Assembly: GCA_030549495.1 (NCBI GenBank)
Contig: JAUIRK010000902.1
Coordinates: 189,001 to 253,000, forward strand
DNA length: 64,000 nt
Direction: 5' to 3'
From: Nectonema munidae
Lineage: Eukaryota > Nematomorpha > Nectonematoida > Nectonematidae
The position numbers and the translations under genes are program-made. The number at the start of each line of letters is the position of its first letter. Positions within the stretch are counted from its first letter, which is position 1. Shown piece after piece: positions 46,450 through 58,980 of this stretch. The notes beneath the pieces were generated by a model that was given only the letters and a program-made list of their open reading frames with translations, ran no database searches and was not told the DNA's origin.

Positions 46450-47530
46450 GTCTAAAGAAATACTATGAAAATTTATTAATTGATTGTAAGGATTGCAAGA
46501 GCACTTAGAAAATAATTAACAGAATCATAAAACCTCAAAATAAAAATTCTGAGGCTTTGTGAATAAGTGCTGATGGTTTGGAAATTAACTGCCAAAAAAC
46601 TTTGTGTACTATTGTTAATGATCATTTTCTAACAACTTCGCTACAGAATCTCATCATTTATTTTGTGTAGAGTCTTTAAAACAAGAAACCAAGTTATTTT
46701 CTTTTCATGAAATTTTTTGAATGATGTAATTTTGGCTTTCAATTTCTGATCTAAAATATATCCAAAATTATATTTCGCCTATATTAATGGTGGGCTTTAA
46801 TTCCTGTTTGAAATGAATATCTTTCCTAGAATCCTGAAAGAAAGCAGAATTACTCCGATTCATAAAAAAAAGTGACAAAAGCGATATAAATAATTACAGA
46901 CCAATAACTATAATTAGTTCCATTTCCAAAATTTTACATACACATATCAATATTTATTTAAGACTGAACAATCTTTTTTCATGTTATTAATTTGGCTTCA
47001 GAAGATCTTATTCGACTGAACTCTTTTATGTTTATTTTATTAATACCATAATTAATTGTATCGAATCTAAGAAAGATATTTTTCCCTCTTCTTTGATCTG
47101 ATCCATGCATTCGACTCATTGTCGCATATAACACTACTGACCAAATTAAGATATTATTTTTTCTGAAAATTCTCTTAAATTTGTTGAGAGACATTAGTGG
47201 TTTCTTTGAATGATTGTATTTTTCAAAAAAGGAACATCGTTTCTGGTGTACCCCAAGGATCTATTATCGGTCCTCTCTTTTTCTATATTTATATTAATGA
47301 TCTCCTTAATTCTCTTGAAGACATAAAATTACTTATGTATGCTGATCATGAAACTGCTATTTTTTCAGGAACTATTATGACTGAATCTTTTCTTTTTGAA
47401 AACAAACTTATTTCATAAATGGTTTCGATACAACAACTTAACTGTCAATCATAATAAATCATTTAGTATGGTTTTCTCGTAGAAGTTCGATATTAAAAAA
47501 TTTGATGACTTCATGTAATCAAATTCAAAA
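46450..47530 (+). pseudogene. LINE relic: linker and reverse transcriptase
   Basis: Linker wording near 46460-46640 (INRIIKPQNKNSEAL, VNDHFLTTS). From about 46810 comes FPRILKESRITPIHKK, then a YRPI-like block, FGFRRSYSTELF, LFDLIHAFDSLSHI. At 47197-47418 is SGVPQGSIIGPLFFYIYIND then KLLMYADHETAIF. The catalytic box is YADH. Multiple frame breaks. Confidence 0.78.
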
Positions 47531-47820
47531 AGGTTTAAATTTCCCTTGACTGATCCTAAAAAATAAATATCAATCAAATTAAATTTGAAATTTTATAATG
47601 CATTTTTCTTGCCTCAAGTATTGCTTGAATTTTAAAAGTCACGCTACTTAAATTTTAATTGAAAAAAACATCTCAAAATGAATTATATATATTATGTTCA
47701 AAGGTCTAAACTATTTCCTCTGTATTTGATATTTTGGTTAGCTTCATCCATTATTCTAGTGAGTATTTTTTAAAGTATCCATAATTAAATCTTTAATATT
47801 AATTCTTTTATCAAGTTTAA

Positions 47821-47950
47821 CCCATTTAAGACCAAGCAAAGCAGACGATATCTAAAAAAACGCAGACGATTTATATCCAAAGTCATTGAAAAAAGCAGAC
47901 GAAGATGAAATTACTTATGTTCCCAAATAGGAACATTGGTCGTAAATGGG
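47821..47950. mobile_element. 130-bp piggyBac-type MITE with TTAA TSD
   Basis: TTAA at 47817-47820 and 47951-47954 flank ends CCCATTTAAGACCAA and (complement) CCCATTTACGACCAA, one mismatch in 15. The interior contains GCAGACGA three times and an inverted TTCCCAAATAGGAA block. No coding capacity. Confidence 0.9.
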
Positions 47951-47954
47951 TTAA

Positions 47955-48384
47955 TTTATATACTGAAATTTTATAGGCATCACAAGTTTTCTTAGATTTC
48001 ATATTTATTCATTGCGATCTTTCTCAATTTAAAAATGTATTCACTTTTTTGGCGATAATTTACAAAGGTTTTACTTTTATTATTATTAAAAGAAGAAGAA
48101 ATTTATTCAAGTAAACACAAGAAAAAATAAGATAAATGAATGAGAAAATAAAAATAGAAATTGCAATAACTTGAAATTTCACTTGGGATGTAGAAGGCAT
48201 AAATGTTGATTGCAGCGGTGTCACTTTAGGTTATCAAAAGGCTAAAAGCCGCTGAGATGATTACCCTAATATTGAAATCCATTATATGATTATATATTGA
48301 CAGAAGATGTTAACAAGTTTTAATAAACAGGAAAATATATATATATTCAATAAACAAGTATGAAGGGAAAATAGACATAAAGAA
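47955..48384. other. Intergenic, no firm feature
   Basis: AT-rich; an AAGAAGAAGAAATTTATT stretch near 48090 resembles LINE 3' tails in this window, but no ORF accompanies it. Confidence 0.4.
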
Positions 48385-48650
48385 AAAAAAATAAAATTTT
48401 ATTCATTGCATACAAGAAGTAGAACAGACAAAACAATTTTGATCACAAACAGTTATATACATATTAATGAAATAATTTTTGACAGCTTTTTTAAATTTAT
48501 AAAAACTGTTTTGATGGAAATTTTTATCATGTAAAAAATTATTCCAAAAACTTACAATTTTATATTTCAAACTTTTTTTAGTGCAAGGACGTTTACAAGA
48601 CAGCATAAAGAACTTATAGGGATACCTTAAAGAATAATCAGTTAATTGGT
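48385..48650 (-). pseudogene. LINE ORF2 C-terminal fragment
   Basis: The minus frame reads SCKRPCTKKSLKYKIVSFWN then NSFYKFKKAVKNYFIN, the usual ending of CR1/Jockey-like ORF2 proteins (S...R....WN.LP.....S...FKK..K.YL). An A-rich tail follows at 48395-48380. Confidence 0.6.
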
Positions 48651-48877
48651 AAATATAAATAAATCAATTATCAAATACTGGTGGAAGTGCTGATTTATAA
48701 ACTTATATATAAACTTTAATAATTGTACCTGATATATATCGTTTGCTTTAAGGATTTTATATTCATGAAAGTATGCAGAAGTATGAGCCCTAAACTAAAA
48801 ACAGTTCTTATTATCTTTTTTTTTGTAGTCTTTCAATATCAGATAAATCATCGAAACCCCAATTAATTACGCCATTT

Positions 48878-49262
48878 TTACCTAGAATCACGCGGTACCA
48901 ATGATCTTTCACAGGACCTAGGATCACGCGGTAACTGGACCTAGAATCACGCGGTACCAATGATCTTTCACAGGACCTAGGATCACGCGGTACCAATGAT
49001 CTTTAACTGGACCTAGAATCACGCGGTACCAATGATCTTTCACAGGACCTAGGATCATGCGGTAACTGGACCTAGAATCACGCGGTACCAATAATCTTTC
49101 ACAGGACCTAGGATCACGCGGTACCAATGATCTTTAAATGGACCTAGAATCACGCGGTACCAATGATCTTTCACACGTCCTAGAATCACGCGGTACCAAT
49201 GATCTGTCACACGTCCTAGAATCACAGTACCAATGATCTGTCACACGTCCTAGAATTCACGC
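48878..49262. repeat. GGTACC minisatellite (~35-bp unit)
   Basis: About ten units of CACGCGGTACCAATGATCTT then TCACAGGACCTAGGAT/TTAACTGGACCTAGAAT. The units alternate between two related sub-units. The same unit recurs reverse-complemented at 61381-61700. Chance open frames run through it on the minus strand. Confidence 0.9.
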
Positions 49263-49379
49263 GTCCTATATTTTTGAGATCTAGAATCCTACGTCTCGAG
49301 GGAAGCGAGAGACAAACACAGGGACCGTCTAGTTATTATAATAATATTATAATATTATTATCTTTTACATTCATGTCCG

Positions 49380-50050
49380 ATAAATAGTGTGAATTGCATA
49401 GTTCGGTTATATTATCCAATGGTTACTACTTTAATATTTAATTGATAACTGTTAGGTTCTATATTTTTAGGTTTGATCATCTCATTAATTTTCTCCAATT
49501 TTGCTTTAGATGACTTCATTCTATCAAATTGCTTATTAAAATGATGATTTTTTCTTTACCTTATTTCAAATTTAGCATCATTCCTACATTCAATGAATAA
49601 CATTGTAAGTCTGGGATTATTCATTTTTTTTATTACATTTATCCTTTTTTTATCATTTCATTTATACCATCTGTTACCCAATAATACCATTTATATTTAT
49701 ATTTATTTCTGTAGCGTATTCTCAATTCCGTGCATTCATCAATAATATTGGATAATTGTAAACTCTTGTGTTTCTGGGTCATCGTAATGAAGTTTCAAAA
49801 ATACGTTCCAATTAATCATACTGATTTTATTGACAAAACGTCTATCATTGAAAAATTCAAATTTGCGAAGTGATATGCGAGAAATTTTCCATTTTAAAGA
49901 CAAAAGTACAATACTGTGATGAGAAATAGAAGTCATAAAAATGAAAGATTTCAATGATTTTAGATTAATGGGTTGAAAGATATTGTCTATAGAAGTTCGT
50001 GATAGGTTTGTGTAACCACAGATATTAATGATTTAAAATAATTCTATCTA
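49380..50050 (-). pseudogene. LINE relic (end of endonuclease, linker)
   Basis: The minus frame about 49990-49740 reads NLSRTSIDNIFQ, then TSISHHSIVLLSLKW, then KFEFFNDRRFVNKISMINWN, like the ...SDH..V...L... end of the endonuclease followed by the linker. The remainder to about 49500 is broken. Confidence 0.6.
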
Positions 50051-50157
50051 AAAAAACATTCAAAAAATTGGATGTCACAACACACTGATTTGCTCTGAGC
50101 AGGTCAACATTAAAATCTCAAAAATTTTTTGTGGTGTTCAACGCAGTTAATTGAGGG

Positions 50158-50432
50158 CAGGGTCGACCACAGCCACTGCAACCTATGCGGCCGCAGTGGG
50201 CCCCGCGCTTCTCATTTTTCATTTTGATGATATATTGTATGATTTCGCTAAACGCAAGATTCGCAAAGTAAAGTTAATTTGATCGTCATTTTGTGTTAAT
50301 GAAAATGTAATAAAACAAACCCTTTTCTTTTTTTTAAATCTTATTTCTTAGTTTTAATCTTTTTTCCTACCCACACTGGGCCTCGCGCAATCCATTTTGC
50401 CTAGGGCACCGCGAACACAAGGGCGGGCCCTG
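50158..50432. mobile_element. 275-bp hAT MITE
   Basis: Ends CAGGGTCGACC and (complement) CAGGGCCCGCCC, flanked by ATTGAGGG (50150-50157) and ATTGAGGA (50433-50440), a 7-of-8 match. Subterminal GGCCCCGCGC / GCGCGAGGCCC blocks resemble the ends of the hAT at 52251-56055, so it may be a derivative of a related family. Confidence 0.82.
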
Positions 50433-50649
50433 ATTGAGGACTCAAAAAATTTGAGAACTAATCTATAAAATACCACAAACTCGAACTTATCGATATATAT
50501 TATAAATAACAATATTTTTAGATGAAGATAAAAATATTTCTATTGAGAAGTTTTCAAGGAATTGTTTACAAAGTAAAATTTAAGAGAGTTGTGTATCAAG
50601 AAAGCAATTCCTGAATCTGTATAACTTTTTACCCAAATATACACAAATA

Positions 50650-51405
50650 AAAGTCCTATCGTTTGGGTATTATTATAATCTATGTTTTCAGAAAAGAAAG
50701 CTATTATTGAAAATATTTTTAATTCTTCAACTCATCTATTTGTTGTTGTATCTCCTGTAGCTATTAAAGAATTAAGGTACTGGACTTTTTGTAACAGGGC
50801 AAGTTTTACTTTAAAAGATTTGTGAATAATTTTAATGGGTTTGATTATGAAGAAAATTCGGAAGTGATAAATAAGAAAATTGTTGATCTTGCAAACATCT
50901 TGCAGTTGGAAGTTGAAGGGGAGTTAAGTAATGAAGATTTGTTAGAGTTAGAAGAACAGCGAAAACTAGAAGTAGAAAATGAAAAATCTGAAGAGGTACA
51001 AAAGTAGTTTACTTCAAAAGGCTTAGCAAGTGCATTTGCAAAGATAAATGAAGCTATGTTGGAAATAGAAGCTATGGACCCCAATGTAGAACGCTTTACA
51101 AAAGTTGAAGAAACATGAATGAAACACTCAGATGTTATCGTGAGATCTACGATCACAAAAAGAGACAGACGACTCAGATGTCGATTATAAGTTTTTTTAG
51201 AAAAGCTAAATCTCCAAGTGTTAGTTTTCCTTCCCCCACCTCGTCTGTCTCACACCCACAAACCTCAGACTCTTTCCTACTCGGGCCCTCACGTGAGCAT
51301 GGTGTAAACCTCGAAGACTCTGGGCCCTCTAGTGAGTGTAATGAAGACACCGACGACCCAGATGCAATTCCAGAAAACGAGAAATTCGAAGGCTTTAATT
51401 TATGA
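50650..51405 (+). pseudogene. pogo/Tigger-type transposase C-terminal relic
   Basis: Reads NFNGFDYEENSEVINKK, then ELSNEDLLELEEQRKLEVEN, then FTSKGLASAFAKINEAMLEI and EAMDPNVERFTKVEET, then CYREIYDHKKRQTTQMSIIS and FFRKAK, then a Ser/Pro-rich tail to 51403. This order is the C-terminal region of Tigger/jerky-like pogo transposases. A stop after EEVQK and a frame change near 51117 break it. The catalytic DDE part is absent. Confidence 0.75.
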
Positions 51406-51901
51406 ATTGTTCATGATTTTTCAGTGTTAAAATTTCAAAACATAAAATACTGTAATCTCTTTAATTATGTACACTATGTACACTAGGGTTATGACTAAAA
51501 AATTTTTTTCACAATTTTTGCTCTCCTGATATAACATTAGATGAACTTTTACCTAAAATATATTTTTTCAAGTATTATTTCTTTAGTTGATGAAAAAACC
51601 TCCCACGCCTCATGTTACATTACCTTTTCATGTAGATGGTCCACAAGATACAAGAAATATATGTAATGACAGTGATATAAATAGCAATAAACAAAAATGA
51701 AGATATAAATATAACGTTTATTCGTTTGTTTTTTTCAAATATTATAAATAAAACATCTGGCTCAGAGCTATTGATAAAAATTGTTTTCATAAGTTTTTAT
51801 TATAAAAGTTTAGGAACATACATCTGTGTAAATTTTTGCATCATTCTTATAAAATATTCTAATTTTTTTAGGTTTAAAAATTATTTTACGTCATATTAAA
51901 A

Positions 51902-52250
51902 ATGTCGTCTCAAACTAAAATGTCAAAATTTGTTGTGAAAATGAACGGAAAAAACTGGACAAAAAATTTAAAAGCAAATACTAAGCGTCGTCCTTGTATA
52001 CCAGAACTGAAGGATAATATAAGTGAAACATTAGGCAGAATGTCTTGAAACAAGGATATAGTTGGAAGGTTCTTGAGACTTTATGATGAAATAAAAGGAC
52101 GTCATGACCGAATAAAAAAATTTTCTTTAGAAGTATTGAAGCTTTGGGAAAAGTTAAATTTTCCTGTTCTTTCCGAACAACAAGTGTCTGCAAAAATCAA
52201 CAAACTTATTACCTCCTTTGAGAAATATAAAAAAAGACCTTCAAAAGAAT
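51902..52250 (+). pseudogene. Outer hAT transposase, segment 1
   Basis: Starts MSSQTKMSKFVVKMNGKNW and runs, with one TGA after LGRMS, into NKDIVGRFLRLYDEIKGRHD, LKLWEKLNFP, INKLITSFEKYKKRPSKES. N-terminal region of the transposase, without an obvious BED finger. Cut by the inner hAT at 52251. Confidence 0.7.
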
Positions 52251-55200
52251 CAGGGCCCGATTAAAGATAAATAGGGCCTGTGGCTTTTTTCAGCGCGGGG
52301 CCCCATAAACTTTAGCCCTCCAAAAATTCCAGCATTTATAATTTAAATTCAGGTTTTCACTCAATTAGTTTACAATTTTCCCTTTTATTTACACACAACA
52401 GACAGTAATATTTATATATAATGCAGCATACAATTCGTTGACTCAAATATTGAGTAGGGTACAGTAAAAAAAGTCACTTAAAAAACAATAAAAATTTTAT
52501 TTCTATAAATCGATCGTAAGTTATGTTTCATTAAAATGAATTTTTGTTTTTGATGCCATCAAATCTTAGAAAAAACATGCTTGCGCGATTTTTTCAAAGC
52601 AAACTCGTTGATTACACATGACATATCAATTTGCCGCAACAGATCACTCTCGGTGCAAAGCAAAACAAAGTTGTTTAGTCTTTTTTGTTTAATGCATGAT
52701 CGCAAATGATTTTTGATTAACTTAAGTTTGGAGAACGACCGTTCTCCTGAACAGTTAGAAAGCATCAAGGTTAGATATATACGAAGCAAAATAATTGTAT
52801 TTGGAAATACTGTTTCAAGATTCTTTCTAACAAAAAGCTGGTACATGAGTAATTCCAATGAATTCACGTTGACTTCTCTATCGTGATAATCTTCGTCATT
52901 TACACTATTAGAATCTGAAGATCTAATATTGAAAGCATTTGAAACTTTTGGAGCTTCTAGAGTTTCTTTTGCAAAGCCTGCATTGAGGAAATCTGAAAAC
53001 TGTAGTAATTCATCAGACAGACTAGCATCAATATCTTTAGGATATGCTTTTTGAACATCTTTGGCTTTTTCAATAATTTCTTCAGTCGAGAGCTCTTTAA
53101 GCTTTCGAAGAAATCCAAACTTTAAAGCTACGGTAGTATATGCACGTAGACGTTTTTGTAATTCAGCATGTAAATTGTCGATTATCACAAGAAACGTGCC
53201 TGTACAAAACGCACTGCTTGGAGTCTGTTTCATTTCCGGCTCTGATCCAGGTTGATCATAACGGCGATTTCTTGTACGCACCCTTCTTACTTCGCTCAGA
53301 TAGTGTTCACATTTACTAATAACTTTTCCTTTTTTTTCAAATTCTTCAAATTTTTCTCGAAGCTTGTTAATATACTCACTAAGCGATTCATAAATATGAA
53401 CAGCTGAATTAATGTCTTGATCAGCTGATTCCAAAACTTAGGTGCTTGCTTGGAAGCGGTGTAGGATGTGGTTCCAGAAAATAGAAAGAATTCCAGATTC
53501 CAACCGATTCATGTAGGTAGCTAGTCCTCTGGCTTCATTCCGGATATCAGCTTTCTCTTCACCATTATCAGCAATTTCCTCTAGAACAGCGTTAATTTCG
53601 TTGTAGCCTATAAACAGAGCTTTTGCAGTATCTGCGCGTGCCGACCATCGAGTATCAGACATTCGCTTTACCGTAGGCAATGCTTTGCTAGAAAGTTAAT
53701 TAGTCAGAATTTTCCAACGATGCGTCGAAGCAGCGAAAAATGAGTATAACTGTTGAAGAAAACTAAAAAAAACCAAAAGCAAGCTCACAACAGTTCACAG
53801 CAGACTGACCAACAAGGTTAAGAGAATGTGCAGCGCATGGAACATATTCGGCAAAACTACATTGCTGCCTAATGATTGCCTGCATGCCATTGTATCTACC
53901 ACTCATGTTGCTTGCATTATCATACGATTGTCCACGACAATCAGTAACATCAATGCCTTTGATCTTCAAAAATTCAAGTAAGCTGTCTGCTAACTCTTTT
54001 CCTGTACGACCATGCACTTCAAGAAAAGTCAAAAATCGCTCGACAGGACCTGAGGGCAACACGTAACGAATAATGCAAGTTAGTTGGTCAACATGAGTAA
54101 TGTCAGGAGTAGAGTCTACCGACACTGAAAAATACTTAGATGCTTTAACTTCCGTTATAATCTGCTCCTGAACACGATTTGCTAACAAATCGATGAACTC
54201 CTCAGAAATGGTCTTTGATAAATATGATGCGTGGCCTCGTCCTTTGTTAGCATTCTGGTTGATGTGTTGTGCTAGAAATGGATCAAATTTAGCAAGCATC
54301 TCTAATATTCCTAGGTAGTTACCATTTGTTCGAGATCCTATTATTTCATCCGAGCTACGGAAAGGTAAACCACGCTCAGACAGAAAACGAACAATTTCTG
54401 TCACTCGCTCAAGCACAGCACGCCAATAGTCACGCTCATCATCAGCCTGTCTAATCAATTCGGAATCAATGCGGCAGCCAGCATCGCTACGTTGAAGAAG
54501 TTTGATCATGGCATCCTTATGAACTGCACTTTTTTCGTGTCGAGAAACACAATAAGACGCGTGTTTCCAATTTGTGTAGCCTTGTTTTCCAAAATTTGTG
54601 CTGTCGGTCATCAATTTACACCCAAAACAGAACAATGCACGATTTGATGGGGAGTAGCAGAGCCAAGTTCGAGAATGTTTCTGTTTTGGGAGATCATGCG
54701 TGTATGTGAACAAACTTTTGTTGCATTGTCTTTTATAATTTTCTCCTTGATATTTAATAGATGATTCCCTGAAATCCGCTTCTATATTTCTACACTCACT
54801 ACTTCCTTTTGCCGCCCAAAATTCTCTTATACTTTCTGAAATAGAATCTGGCCACAACCCTAAGTCACATGAATATGGATCGGTAGAATTGAACGTACTA
54901 TTTGATTCTAAAAATTCATTAGTTATCATGGGTTCTTCCATCACTATTGTCGGATTCTCATTTGTAGTTGTGGCATTATTATTATTATCAGTGGAGTGGC
55001 ATGTGGCATCTTTGTCATGTTGTGCTGGTAATTGTGAATATGTAATAGTGGACTTAAGGCTGAGCTCAACTACATCGACATTTTCAGACTTTGGCAAAAA
55101 GATATTTGATATTTTTAGAACTTTGCTCAAAACTTCATTTTCTCGTGCTTCGCGTCTTTGTTTCATTTTTCTTTTTGCAGCTCCAGAGAGATAATTACGA

Positions 55201-56055
55201 TTTTTACCCCTTTCACGAAATACACCACTTGTAAAACTCATCTTTTTATTTATCTAAAACGTTTAAACAAAAAATAGCATCATTTTTATTTTTTTGCAAT
55301 AAAAAAATTAGTAGTTTAGTCACAGGCGTCCGCAAAGAGGGTGGCAAAATAGGCATTTGCCTTCCTCTGGAAAAATGTAAAAATCTAAATTTATTTTGAT
55401 TGTGAAGCCATATTCAAAAAATTTAGATTTTCAAAAAACTAAACAAGTTAAAAAAAATAAAAAATTACTTACTTTTCAGGGTAAACTAAATATAAAGATA
55501 TCGGAAAATATTAAAAATTTTTAAATTTAATCTTTGCCCCCTCTTCAAATAAATTTTCTGGACACACCCTTGCCTGGAAGCATTTATTATCATAGTATGA
55601 AAAATGCATGTTTTTGAATAAAAATCCCATTATTTGTTTCACAAATTATTACATTATTTTTATATTTGAATAAAAAAGTTTCCCCTCCCTACATTTTTTG
55701 CGGACGTCCATGCGCCTTGTATAAACAAACAAAGAAACACTTACAAAATTCAAACGTTGCAAATCACAGATAAAGATAATGTTAAAAAGATAATGTCAGG
55801 CAGGAATAAACTTGAAGAGAGAAGAAAATGAAAAGACAAAAATTACTTCATTCTATTTTGAAGCTCTTTGACAATTTTTGAACAATCAATCAAACTTCTC
55901 TTCTTTATTATCTTTATGTTATATTTAAATCAATATTATGTATATTCAATATAATTGCTATATGCTTTATTAAAAATCAAAGCTGCTTGCGGGGCACCTC
56001 AAAATGCGGGGGCCGTGGCATAAGCCACTTCAGCCACTAGGTTAATCCGGGCCTG
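52251..56055 (-). mobile_element. Inner hAT transposon (ZMYM1-like family), nearly complete
   Basis: Ends CAGGGCCCGATTAA and (complement) CAGGCCCGGATTAA, 3805 bp. Subterminal GCGCGGGGCCCC and GCGGGGGCC blocks occur on both sides. I could not find a matching 8-bp duplication at this insertion, so a small deletion at one border or a different end point is possible. Inserted antisense in the outer hAT transposase. Confidence 0.8.
52559..55241 (-). pseudogene. Inner hAT transposase (TTF - DUF4371 - dimerisation), lightly broken
   Basis: Starts MSFTSGVFRERGKNRNYLSG at 55241. A low-complexity acidic/Asn linker precedes the TTF zinc finger (RTWLCYSPSNRALFCFGCKL, about residue 205-225). The DUF4371/RNase H core follows: KYFSVSVDSTPDITHVDQLT, then DCRGQSYDNASNMSGRYNGM, CAAHSLNLVGQSA. 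Then RMSDTRWSARADTAKAL, and the dimerisation domain LSNCSGERSFSKLKLIKNHL near 52745. Open 55241-53763 (492 codons); then one frame change in a T-run near 53762, one stop near 53697 and one stop at 53438-53440 separate it from the rest. Few lesions, so a fairly recent copy. Confidence 0.9.
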
Positions 56056-57261
56056 GGCTCTGTAGTCAAGACAAAGAACTCTATAAAAAACAAATCAAAT
56101 CAAAGGGAAAAGTAGGATATACAACCTGCAAAATAGCAGCAGTCTCTTCAATTCATCCATCAAAACGAATTAAGAGTACCTTTTCACCAGTCACAACAAT
56201 TCAAAACGCTGCATTGGATTCAAGTGATAGTCAGGAACAAAGTAGCAACGATGAATACATTCCCGACAATCTCCAGGAAGAGTTTTTTACAAAAAGAAAA
56301 AGACGCCACTCGACATCTTCTGCTGCCAAACTTGTGTCGCAACACTCTCTTTCTACCCGAAAGTCTTCAAATATACTAAAAAGTCTTTCTAAGGAGGGTT
56401 TACACCTTCTCAATCTGGGGTCTGGCGTAAAACAATAATCAATGGAAAAATAATTAAAAATCGCCTCATGGAACTAATTTCTGAAGAAAAATTTTGTTTG
56501 CATTTTGATGGCAAAAAAATTGAAAAGAAAGAATATCAAGTTGTTTGCCTTACTAATAGCAAAAGAGAACTACGTCTTGCTATTTTAATTTGTTCAAGTG
56601 GAAGATCTCAAGATATCTTTGAATCACTTTATAATCTTATTTGTGAGTACAATGCATGGAGCAGTATTCAGATGATTATTTCCGACACCACTGCAGTAAA
56701 TACGGGATGTAAAAATGGTGTTGTCTTCAGGCTCCAAAAAACCTTTGTAGAGAAAGGATTCAACAAGCCTCAAAATATTGGCTGCCAGCATCACATTCTT
56801 GATCTTGTCTTACGGCATGTTTTAAACTTTTTTTTTCCTACTCAGTCACAGTCACCTGACATAAACTACGAGTTTATCGATAAGATTTTAAAAGACTACG
56901 ACCAACTGAATAATAAATATGCGGGTAGAGAAATGATTCCAAAGTTTGAAAAAATTTGTTGGAGAGATGACTTTAAGTTTCTCTTTGAGCTTTGCCAAGC
57001 CTACAAATTTTATAAAACAAATAAAAAATGGCCGTTTATTAAATGGTGCAAACTACCACCTATTCATGCCGCACGATGGAATTCACGAGCTATTTTTGCA
57101 CTTATTGCATTTTTTCTTCTTCCTAACTGGCGAACACAGTTAACTGTAGTTTGTGATTTTATTTCAACTACATGGTCACGGATTTGGTTTTCTAGCCAAC
57201 ACTATACAAAAACTGATTATGAAGATCTTTTGTCAGCAGTAAACAAAACTAATTGTCTTAA
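56056..57261 (+). pseudogene. Outer hAT transposase, segment 2 (catalytic region)
   Basis: Begins LCSQDKELYKKQIKSKGKVG. A Ser-rich stretch follows to about 56400, with a frame change after SLSKEG. Then GVWRKTIINGKIIKNRLMEL, EKFCLHFDGKKIEKKEYQVV, IISDTTAVNTGCKNG, GCQHHILDLVLRHVL. The pattern HFDGK...DTTAVNTG...C.HHI.E.VL is one I recall from a divergent hAT lineage in arthropods and cnidarians. Open from about 56440 to the TTAA element at 57258. Confidence 0.78.
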
Positions 57262-57309
57262 CCCTATTAGTGCTGGACAAAATTTGTCCGCTCAAGTGCT
57301 GGGGGGCGT

Positions 57310-58980
57310 AAAGTGCCCCCCCCCCCATTTTTCTCAGATATTAATAAGTTTTTATAAATATTTTTAATGTTACATATATATTTCAACTATGCTGAATTCA
57401 GTGGTGAATGGTGATGTCCATTTTTTATCAAAATCAATCAAACCTGTCAAAAAATTGATTTATATTTGACAGCTCATCTCAAAAAGGAACTTTTTATTTA
57501 AATAATTATATAAAGTTTTTTACACATGTATACCCATTATCAAATATGCTGAATTCAGTGGTGATATTCATTTTTTATGAAAATCAATCAAACCTGTCAA
57601 AAAATTGATCTAAATGTGACAGCTCATCCCAAAAAGGAACTTTTTATCTAAATAATTATATAAAGATTTTACACATGTATACCCATTTTCAACTATGCTG
57701 AGTTCAGTGGTGATATCCATTTTTTATGAAAATCAATCAAACCTGTCAAAAAATTGATCTAAATGTAACAGCCCATCTCAAAAAGAAACTTTTTATCTAA
57801 ATAAGTATATAAAGTTTTTTACACATGTATACCCATTTTCAAATATGCTGAATTCAGTGATGATATTCATTTTTTATGAAAACCATTCAAACCTGTCAAA
57901 AAATTGATCTAAATGTGACAGCTCATTTCAAAAAGGAACTTTTTATCTAAATAATTATATAAAGTTTTTTACACATGTATACCCATTTTCAAATATGCTG
58001 AATTCAGTGGTGATATTCATTTTTTTTTATGAAAATCAATCAAACCTGTCAAAAAATTGGTCTAAATGTACAGCTCATCTCAAAAAGGAACTTTTTATCG
58101 AAATAAGTATATAAAGTTTTTTACACATGTATACCCAATTTAGTGGTGATATTCATTTTTTATGAAAATCAAGTAAACATGTCTAAAAATTGATCTAAAT
58201 GTGACAGCTCATCTCAAAAGAAACTTTTTATCTAAATAATTATATAAAGTTTTTTACACATTTATACCCATTTTCAAATATGCTGAATTCAGTGGTGATA
58301 TTCATTTTTTATGAAAATCAATCAAACTGCCAAAAAATTGATCTAAATGTGACAGCTCATCACAAAAAGAAGCTTTTAATCTAAATAATTATATAATGTT
58401 TTTTACACATCCATTTCAAGCATGGTGAATTCAGTGGTGATATTAAAAAATTGATAAAAAAAAAAAGTGGTGATATCAAAAAAGTGATTTACATGACAGC
58501 TCATCTCAAAAAAGAAACTTATTATCTAAGTAATAATATAAAGTTTTTTACACATATATACACAATTTTTAAGCATGCGTAATTCAGTGATGATATTCAT
58601 TTTTTTATGAAAATTAATCAAAACTGTCAAAAAATTCATTTATCCCAAAAATAAAGGATCAGTCACGGTTTTTTGAATTAGAGAATTACGTTTAATAGAA
58701 AGTATAGGGAGATGATGAAGTTTACCGTGTATGGCATTTTAAACAAATATACCCATTTTCAAGTAGGCTGTGTTTACTGGTTATATTCCTTTTTTTTTAT
58801 AAAAAATTAGTCAAACCAAACAAAATAATTTAAATATGACAGCCCATGTCAAAATTAAAATTTTTATTCTTATACAAAGTTTTTTATACATTTCAAGTAT
58901 GTAGAATTTAATGATGATGTCATTTTTTATGAAATCAATAAAACCTGTCAAAACAATCGATAATTTTCTCAAAATATTTC
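57310..58980 (-). repeat. Satellite B array (reverse orientation)
   Basis: About ten ~150-bp monomers recognised by ATGCTGAATTCAGTGGTGAT and the complement of the TTGATTTTCATAAAAAA block. Monomers become more diverged toward 58980. Confidence 0.9.

Noticed and set aside
48811-49127. Minus-strand frames MVPRDPRSCERSLVPRDSRS...
   Set aside because: They follow the GGTACC minisatellite and are artefacts of its period.
53872-55194. Plus-strand frames opposite the inner hAT transposase
   Set aside because: Antisense shadows of the hAT reading frame.
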